Source of the DNA: Terebella lapidaria
Lineage: Eukaryota; Annelida; Polychaeta; Terebellida; Terebellidae
Direction: 5' to 3'
Assembly: GCA_949152475.1 (NCBI GenBank)
Contig: OX424560.1
Span: 6,014,001-6,078,000, forward strand
DNA length: 64,000 bases
The position numbers were made by a program, and so were the translations under genes. This document shows, in pieces, positions 59,201 through 64,000 of the stretch. How positions within the stretch are numbered: the stretch's first letter is position 1; the number at the start of each line of letters is the position of its first letter. The notes beneath the pieces are model-generated. The model did no database searches and was not told where the DNA came from. It was given only the letters and a program-made list of their open reading frames with translations.

Positions 59201-62200
59201 AGTATCATCAGCATAGAAATGATAGTTAACCGTATTATGTGCAGAGATTATTTTATGTAGAGGTGTTGTGTACATGGAAAACAAAATGGGACCAAGAACT
59301 GATCCCTGTGGAACACCAAATTTTATATCTGCGGGCTCTGAAAGGCTGTCGCCAACCTTAACTGATTGGACCCTACCAGACAAATAGGACGAGAACCACT
59401 TGCGTGCAGTCCCACCAAAGCCAAACCAAGATGATAGACATTCCAAGAGAACTGTATGGTCGATCGTGTCGAAAGCAGCCGAAAGATCAAGTAATACCAG
59501 AGCAGTCGGCATGCTTTTTGACAACGAAATGTGTATGTCATTCTTTATTTTTAACAACGCAGTTTCTGTTGAGTGGCCGCTCTTGTAGGCAGACTGGAAT
59601 GGATTACCCAAATTGTTTTTATCCAAGTGTTGTTTAATCTGGGATGCAACCACTCGTTCAACCAGTTTGGAGATGAAACATAGACCCGATACTGGGCGGT
59701 AGTTTTTCATCTCCTCCTTGGATAACGAGGGATTTTTAAGCAATGGAGTAATTACAGCCTGTTTTAATCTACTAGGCACTAAACCTTCCATCATGGAGCA
59801 GTTAACCAATTTAGTGATAGATGGTACCAAAATGTCAACAAAATCTTTAACCAGAAAAGTGGGCCAAGGGTCGAGAATACATGATTTAGTAGGAGAATCA
59901 AGAATGACTTTCCGAATAAGCTGTTCAGATGCAGGCTCGAAGTGATTGAACTCAACAGGTGATATCGCTGGTGAAGTGGTCTGTTTAGGCTGCTTTGTGA
60001 AATTGTTTCGTATACGTGTGATTTTGTCTGTGAAGAAAGAACCAAACATATTGGCAAGGAGCGTGTCATCTTTGCCTCCGGGCAAAGCAGTCTTATGTTT
60101 CCTATGCAAAATATTGTTCATTTCTTTCCATAGTTTTTTTTGATCATCAGAATTGTTCTTAATAATATTAGTGTAATGATCTCGTTTTGAATTGTTTATA
60201 ATTGAGTTGCATTTACTGATCTGTCGTCGTAGTTTCGATCTATTTAGCACAGATGGGACTTTTCTCCAAGTTCTTTCAAGCTGTCTACGTAACCGTTTGG
60301 CCTCACGATATTCCGGAGTTATCCAAACTGGAGTGGGTTTGTCCACACATTTCGTTTTTAGTGGTGCATGAGCATCAATTACAGAGGAAAGGCTGTTCAT
60401 ATATTGGTCGTAAAGTTCGGTAACGTTGTCAGAAGGCGATACAATGAAGGCAGTATTTTGCAGATCTTGTTTTAGTTTTTCGTGATTTATCTTGTGATAC
60501 TGACGAAATGTTATGTATTTACTAGGTGGTTTAGGGGCTGAATCGATATCCAGTGTGCAACTGATGCAGAAATGGTCGCTTAAACAACCCAGCCTACACA
60601 AATTTTCCACTGTGAAATCCGATGGGGTGATAAGTAAATCAAGAGTGTGGCCATGGATATGAGTAGGGAAGTTTATATGTTGAACAAAAATACAGGAATC
60701 AAGCATCAATTTGAAATCACAACTGGTGTTTGAAACGGTATCAATGTGGATGTTGAAATCACCGCTGATTATAGTTGAGGCAGACAGGGACGATATGAAA
60801 CCAGAAAATGACATAAATTCTTCCAGGAAAACTGCGATACCAGAACCAGGGGGTCTATAGATTGAAGCAAAATTCAATGTGTTATCACGCCATCGTACAG
60901 AAACGACAATGTTATCAAAAGAACCAAAACTAGGTGCTGCAACCAGGGAGACATCCAGAGTTTGTTTTACCAGGAAACCAACACCGCCGCCCGTCTTTCC
61001 AACGCGAGGGGAATGGAAGAGTTTATATCCACTAGGGGTTAGTTCACTGAGAAATGATGCAGTGTCATTAGTCCTGATGTGCGTCTCGGTTATTCCAAAA
61101 ATGTCACATTTGGTAGAGGTGACCAAGTCCGCGATGGCCGGACCTTTGTTCCTGATGGACCGACAATTTCCACATGCAAAGTTAACAGGGCCGGGATTTG
61201 AGGCGATGACACCTGCCAAAATCAACAATGCGGACAATCCAAACGCACGTACACTACTAGGGAACTGTATGCAGTTTGTCCTAGAATAACATTATTCGGC
61301 CAGGAATACATGTAATACAAAATTACGTTGTAAACCACCTACAAACAGATGTCCCCCCTCAAATAGCAATGTTTTCACTCATACAGGACTCCCCTCAATG
61401 AAGACGTCCCCTCAACAAAGACGTTATTTGGAAAAGTTTAACATTTACATGTAGATGAACACCTGTAAAAAGACTTCTTCTCAGATAAAACCTTGATTTT
61501 GTTGCCAGGAGGTAAGATCAATGGATCTGAAAGGGACCACTGTATATAGCAAGAATTTCAAGGTAACACACGAGGACATAAGTAGCTGTATTATGAACAC
61601 GCCACCGTTAGAACACACCACTGTTAGCAGCTCCAACGGTGGGAGGTTGGCAAGGTTCGCCTGACAACTCCTCGATGCGCTGTTGTTGTTCTGGACAGGT
61701 GGGGCAGTTTGGACACCTGATGGATGAAATTTCAATATCTAGGCCATGCAAAATAATATATTTTTTCAAGGTGAACTTCAGTTTGTTCAACATCAAAATT
61801 ATGAGCATTTAAGGGGAAAATTGAAAATATCCCACCATCATTGCTGTAATGGAAAATAAGATCTCATTACCAGTGGAACCAATTCACACATGACTTCAGT
61901 TATGTCTACTCACCTTTCGATGACATGAGTGGGTGCCAATCGTACTGTGGAGGACCCACCAAGACAGGATCTCTCGATTCTTCAACGCTTTCATCAGTCA
62001 CTGATGGAGGTGGTTCAATAACCTGTTTAGGCCCTTTGATCTCCTGAAGGGTCGGTGGATACACAAATACATGTAACAAACATCCAAACTGTTCACACTT
62101 AACACATGTTAATTTTTTTCCCAATCTTTGAACAGGATTAAATTATCACGAACACATATAGAGATTTGGAAACTGATAATTAGATTGTAAGGTTGATTAA

Positions 62201-63764
62201 CTAACATATTTTTCTGAATAGAAGTGAGAACATATTTTTGTTGAAATTTACCCGCGCTGGATCAGTCTTGACAACATCTTGACTCCTCGACTCGGCAAAT
62301 GTCTCCGTGGTCTTGAAGACATTCTCGGAATAGCTGGGACCTGATTAAGTACAAATGACAGTACCGTGACAAAATATCAGTACCGTGAATCATGATATAC
62401 CCGAAGCAGGCAAACACCCGTGCAAATAGTTGTATAGATACAATACACCATATTCATAACAATCACAGGTACATACCAGTCTTCGATTTCCTCGGCCTCA
62501 GAAGCACATTGTTCAGCTTTTCGTTTGAAGGCTGTACCGTGGGAAAAGCTCCTTGCTTCAACCGTAGTAGTTTCACAACACCTGCAACAAAACAATGATG
62601 GTTCAAATCTTTTCGATGGTTCAAATGTTGAAACACACAATTATAAGATGTGCATGTCAGTATGACTGATCATCAGAGATAAGCATCTGATACATTTCAC
62701 TAGTCTACTGGATCTACCAGAATAGGAATGTCCATATTTGGCACCAATTAACATATCAGGCTTAGCCTTCATTCACACAAAATCAAAATATAGTCTACAT
62801 TGGTGACAATATTCAGCTTAAATTGCTGAAAAACCCTTGCCAATTTTGCATTTTTGCTGGCTGAAATTTGCAAATCAATGATTTCCATACAACCACTAAC
62901 ATGCTAAACTCCCAACTGAGTGCAGAAATGTTACATTTTTCATCAACATCTATCAAAAGGATGAAACAGCTTTGAAAAAATATCACTGTTCGTGAATTCA
63001 GCGTTGCGGCAAAATTAAAGTGAAGTTCCTCCATCAGTGAAACACGCTTTTTGGCCGTAGTTTTGTTTTGGATGACCGGATCAACTTGAAATTTTGTGTT
63101 TCAACAAATTCGAGGCTTTTATCATGTTTATGCCCATACAGAATGAACCTACATTGTATTGTGTTGATTTAGAGTCGGAAGGCATAGTCAGTTTATATTG
63201 AGTTAATATGTGTATTCTGAAGTAATATATAACTCGTACATCGAATAAAAATTGTTGTTTTTTGTGCAGACTTTGAAATTCCATATTGGGGTTGAAATTT
63301 AACATTGGGTTAGATTGCCAACTTTCTCAATTTTTAAGATACAACTCTATGGTGAAAAATTACGGCATGATGCCCAATAAATACACATGAAATTTCAAGT
63401 TGATCCGATTGTTTATAACAAAACTACGGCCAAAAAGCGTGTCTCACTGATGGATGAACTTTAGTATAGCCTATATGTCTCAGATTGCCCATGTTATTGT
63501 TCATGCAACCCTTGCGTTCAAATTTGGCATTTTTCAAAATTTCTTACCAGCTTTAAACTCTTCATAGTTGACGAAGTCATTTGGTTGGAAATGTTCAGAA
63601 CACACGTGGCTGTGTTTTGAAGGCACAAAGTTAGTTCTCCAGACTCGCAAAAATCTTAGCCATCGCTGGTCAGGCACTCCGTTGGTGAAAGGGAAAACGT
63701 GAGTTCCTCGCACTTGGGGCTCAGGTAGTCCACCACATGCCAAAACCACACACCGTCGCACCAT
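56140..63764 (-). CDS. THAP-domain gene with a transposase-derived DDE segment (multi-exon, C-terminally truncated)
   Basis: Gene-level entry covering nine exons (listed separately). Splice sites and phases agree from exon 1 through 6 (1, 1, 0, 1, 0, 2), and exon 8 joins exon 9 in phase 0. The product would have an N-terminal THAP C2CH zinc finger (sequence-specific DNA binding), proline- and acid-rich linkers, then a DDE transposase-like segment with motif GDGRNDSPG and ITDRNKT. I associate THAP plus this DDE type with Kolobok-like DNA transposons and genes derived from them. The frame closes at MRETYPET, before the last acidic residue of the triad. An in-frame stop in exon 7 and a missing stretch between exons 7 and 8 also argue that the transposase part is dead. 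It is either a host gene that kept the THAP end or a decaying transposon gene. A LINE (58185-61291) occupies intron 5. Confidence 0.65.
56300..57177. other. Intron 8 of the THAP gene, with a dispersed repeat
   Basis: From about 56430 to 57070 the plus strand repeats phrases such as AAGGTCAAAGGTCACCCCTA, CTCAAAA-CAATAGGCT(T/C)CTTC (twice) and GTTATCGTGCGGAAAC (twice). These are typical of a dispersed non-coding repeat with internal redundancy. Confidence 0.5.
57178..57378 (-). CDS. THAP gene exon 8: DDE transposase-like core
   Basis: A 67-codon exon between acceptor ATATTCCTAG and donor CAG|GTGTAA. It reads SRYLEAPFLQQWQDEQ, then AGDGRNDSPGNSMKYGSYTVM, then NNVLDFELVQ. The GDGR-x-DSPG-x-x-x-KYG-x-YT block is the best-conserved part of a DDE family found with THAP domains; its first Asp is a catalytic candidate. 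All 67 codons are open. Confidence 0.85.
57717..57844 (-). CDS. THAP gene exon 7 (tentative, contains a stop)
   Basis: Good acceptor (TTTTGTTCCAG) and donor (GCAA|GTATGT). Entered in phase 2 from exon 6 it reads KEFLIFCNMCGMQVPNRPHH and ends NMHQS before a TGA ten bases short of the donor. Either this is the end of a shorter transcript or the exon has decayed. Relatives should have about 100 further residues before exon 8, and these are not found here. Confidence 0.4.
57969..58150 (-). CDS. THAP gene exon 6: acidic linker
   Basis: The acceptor TGTACTCCAG leads into KATEAPMEQVADSESNKEPD, and the exon ends VNYNYS plus two bases at donor TT|GTGAGT. It is strongly acidic (DEWEPAEDCDDH-like). Phase 0 in, phase 2 out. 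Confidence 0.75.
58185..58212 (-). repeat. (ATT)n microsatellite 3' tail of the LINE
   Basis: Imperfect run of ATT units on the minus strand. L2/CR1-type LINEs end in short repeats of this kind instead of poly-A. Confidence 0.85.
58343..61237 (-). CDS. LINE ORF2: AP-endonuclease and reverse transcriptase
   Basis: 964 codons without a stop. The first codon listed is TTG; the frame is open up to 61291 but has no ATG. An NPGP motif at residues 14-17 is followed by an APE-type endonuclease (N24, E51, D160-x-N162, D200, S220-D221-H222) over about 20-230. Reverse transcriptase spans about 480-770 with NYRPVS at 512, LDLSAAFDTIDH (catalytic D584), GVPQGSVLGP at 641 and FYADD (D677, D678). The C-terminal block has SRLDYCNSL, LHWLPIRHRI, GPSLWNSLP and FRHQLKTHLF. 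It should nick target DNA and prime reverse transcription there. Domain content and the RT sequence fit the L2/CR1 group. Confidence 0.92.
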   Translation of the reverse strand: MSALLILAGVIASNPGPVNFACGNCRSIRNKGPAIADLVTSTKCDIFGITETHIRTNDTASFLSELTPSGYKLFHSPRVGKTGGGVGFLVKQTLDVSLVAAPSFGSFDNIVVSVRWRDNTLNFASIYRPPGSGIAVFLEEFMSFSGFISSLSASTIISGDFNIHIDTVSNTSCDFKLMLDSCIFVQHINFPTHIHGHTLDLLITPSDFTVENLCRLGCLSDHFCISCTLDIDSAPKPPSKYITFRQYHKINHEKLKQDLQNTAFIVSPSDNVTELYDQYMNSLSSVIDAHAPLKTKCVDKPTPVWITPEYREAKRLRRQLERTWRKVPSVLNRSKLRRQISKCNSIINNSKRDHYTNIIKNNSDDQKKLWKEMNNILHRKHKTALPGGKDDTLLANMFGSFFTDKITRIRNNFTKQPKQTTSPAISPVEFNHFEPASEQLIRKVILDSPTKSCILDPWPTFLVKDFVDILVPSITKLVNCSMMEGLVPSRLKQAVITPLLKNPSLSKEEMKNYRPVSGLCFISKLVERVVASQIKQHLDKNNLGNPFQSAYKSGHSTETALLKIKNDIHISLSKSMPTALVLLDLSAAFDTIDHTVLLECLSSWFGFGGTARKWFSSYLSGRVQSVKVGDSLSEPADIKFGVPQGSVLGPILFSMYTTPLHKIISAHNTVNYHFYADDTQLYMPLSQTNCATDLVTLQECLKDVQNWMNANKLKLNPDKTEFTLFGTKSQRAKMADCFPVDVLGNEISPTEKARNLGVVFDSDFSFSNQVVSVCKSCFVGLRDLRRIRRNLSKSNTITLANALVSSRLDYCNSLYRSLSSRDLNRLQCVQNTLARIVTRTSKFSHITPVLRSLHWLPIRHRIEFKTATIIYKTLHTGLPAYFNDHLTRYTCKVNTRRGSPDKLFLHVPLYKPSINKSKVQFQNSLSYDGPSLWNSLPNDIRSAPTLSSFRHQLKTHLFLDAFPP
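61619..61716 (-). CDS. THAP gene exon 5 (linker)
   Basis: Acceptor TTTCATCCATCAG, donor CAGTG|GTGTGT. The phase-consistent frame reads VQTAPPVQNNNSASRSCQAN and ends ELLTV, joining KATEAP of exon 6. A second frame of the same exon reads CPNCPTCPEQQQRIEELS, which looks at least as protein-like but does not fit the phases. Confidence 0.5.
61914..62043 (-). CDS. THAP gene exon 4 (linker)
   Basis: Acceptor CGACCCTTCAG, donor AAAG|GTGAGT. It reads EIKGPKQVIEPPPSVTDESV and ends HPLMSSK plus one base. Proline- and acid-rich, with no domain. Confidence 0.75.
62252..62340 (-). CDS. THAP gene exon 3 (linker)
   Basis: Acceptor TACTTAATCAG, donor CGG|GTAAAT. It reads PSYSENVFKTTETFAESR and ends KTDPAR. 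Phase 1 in, phase 0 out. Confidence 0.7.
62477..62581 (-). CDS. THAP gene exon 2
   Basis: Acceptor TTTTGTTGCAG, donor ACTG|GTATGT. It reads VVKLLRLKQGAFPTV, the counterpart of the L-K-x-x-A-V-P-T-I segment that closes the THAP fold, then a basic tail RPRKSKT that may serve nuclear import. Phase 1 in and out. Confidence 0.85.
63022..63461. mobile_element. MITE with about 75-bp inverted termini, in THAP intron 1
   Basis: 63022-63095 and 63389-63461 are inverted copies with few differences: CATCAGTGA-ACACGC, TTTTTGGCCGTAGTTTTGTT and GGATCAACTTGAAATTT occur in both. The interior (about 290 bp) is AT-rich and non-coding. Ends at TTA|A ... T|TAG are compatible with a TA target duplication (Tc1/mariner type), but this is not certain. 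Confidence 0.75.
63548..63764 (-). CDS. THAP gene exon 1: THAP DNA-binding domain
   Basis: MVRRCVVLACGG opens the domain, with CVVLAC the first zinc ligand pair. HVFPF and RWLRFLRVWRTNFVPSKHS follow, then CSEHF completing the C2CH site, and DF. This is a canonical THAP zinc finger, a sequence-specific DNA-binding module shared by P-element-type transposases and host regulators. The ATG at 63764 is chosen because it is at the usual THAP position and has A at -3 and G at +4. An upstream in-frame ATG at 63797 has a poor context. Donor AGCTG|GTAAG, phase 1. Confidence 0.92.
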
Positions 63765-64000
63765 CTTTGAAAATGTTTTTGATCTTCCTACTTTCATCCA
63801 ATCACTATCTGATCATACCAACAGTAACAAGACAAAGATGGATAGTCGATATGACTCGTCAGCCACACAGGCGGCACGTCCACTCACTGGTGACTGTCAC
63901 TGTGTCAGTCTCAGTGTGTGGTGAACCGTGACCTGGTGAAGGTTTGACAGAAACTTGCAAGTTACTGCCAAGATAGGTAAAGTTACTTCACTCTGGGGTG
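63765..64000 (-). other. 5' flank of the THAP gene
   Basis: Should hold the 5' UTR and promoter; no clear TATA box. The alternative ATG at 63797 lies here. Confidence 0.35.

Larger units (their letters stand above)
58185..61291 (-). mobile_element. L2/CR1-like LINE in intron 5 of the THAP gene
   Basis: It runs from an open 5' part near 61291 to a 3' end of (ATT)n at 58185-58212, preceded on the sense strand by GAAATTAAGCGCTATAAAAG, an ending typical of L2-like LINEs. The reading frame is long and undamaged. No ORF1 and no ATG were found upstream, so the copy is probably 5' truncated just before the endonuclease. It has the same orientation as the host gene. No convincing target-site duplication was found. 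Confidence 0.85.

Noticed and set aside
60879..61289. 136-codon plus-strand frame
   Set aside because: Shadow of the LINE endonuclease on the other strand.
58163..61320. AGGAATA near both LINE ends as a target duplication
   Set aside because: Only seven bases, not adjoining the ends, in AT-rich DNA.
1..64000. CRISPR arrays, bacterial operons, rRNA genes
   Set aside because: None seen. The tandem arrays have long near-identical units without unique spacers, and the gene structure is eukaryotic.

Overview
This is AT-rich animal genomic DNA, most likely from a mollusc or a close lophotrochozoan. No species is named by the sequence. The inference rests on four things: a large intronless TRIM-NHL gene, frequent ACATGTA words, a dispersed repeat ending in a GACGG-rich tract (17.6-18.4 kb, partial copy at 12.4 kb) of a kind I associate with mollusc genomes, and a high density of small dispersed and tandem repeats. 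Most of the window is intergenic or intronic and shaped by mobile DNA.

Two host-type genes can be supported, both on the minus strand. The first is a TRIM-NHL ubiquitin ligase (3299-5146, 615 aa, one coding exon, probably with an intron in the 5' UTR). The second is a multi-exon THAP-domain gene (63764 down to 56140). It carries a C2CH THAP DNA-binding exon, acidic linker exons and two exons of a transposase-like DDE domain (Kolobok-type by my recollection), and it stops before the catalytic core is complete. An isolated signal-peptide exon (457-511, +) ends at a strong phase-1 donor; its downstream exons were not found.

Two large mobile elements look intact. At 24529-30658 there is a 6130 bp LTR retrotransposon (minus strand) with 564 bp LTRs that match throughout by eye, a 4 bp target duplication, a primer-binding site and one 1570-aa Gag-Pol frame. 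Its integrase lies before the reverse transcriptase. That is the unusual Gmr1-like arrangement, and it is the most notable system in the window. At 58185-61291 there is an L2/CR1-like LINE (APE endonuclease plus RT, frame open over 964 codons) with a degenerate 2A-like NPGP start and an (ATT)n 3' end. It sits in an intron of the THAP gene in the same sense.

Older mobile remnants are a LINE 3' fragment (615-1262), the C-terminal part of a Penelope-related or similar retroelement (8555-9120), a pogo-like scrap and a Tc1-like remnant (42.9-43.7 kb). There are two MITE-like inverted-repeat elements (52.64-52.77 kb and 63.02-63.46 kb). A 1101 bp Mutator-like non-autonomous element with long inverted termini and a 9 bp target duplication sits inside a satellite monomer.

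Repeats dominate 31-56 kb. They include a 362 bp tandem array (44779-47754) whose core also occurs as dispersed copies, a 184 bp array with a GC-rich hairpin (51493-52330), a 180 bp tandem pair, several families of diverged local duplications, and a 161 bp perfect repeat embedded in an older duplicated module. The long remaining gaps (1.3-3.3, 5.2-7.6, 9.1-12.2, 13.5-17.6, 18.4-24.5, 35.4-37.8, 47.8-49.0 and 54-55 kb) show no convincing gene.
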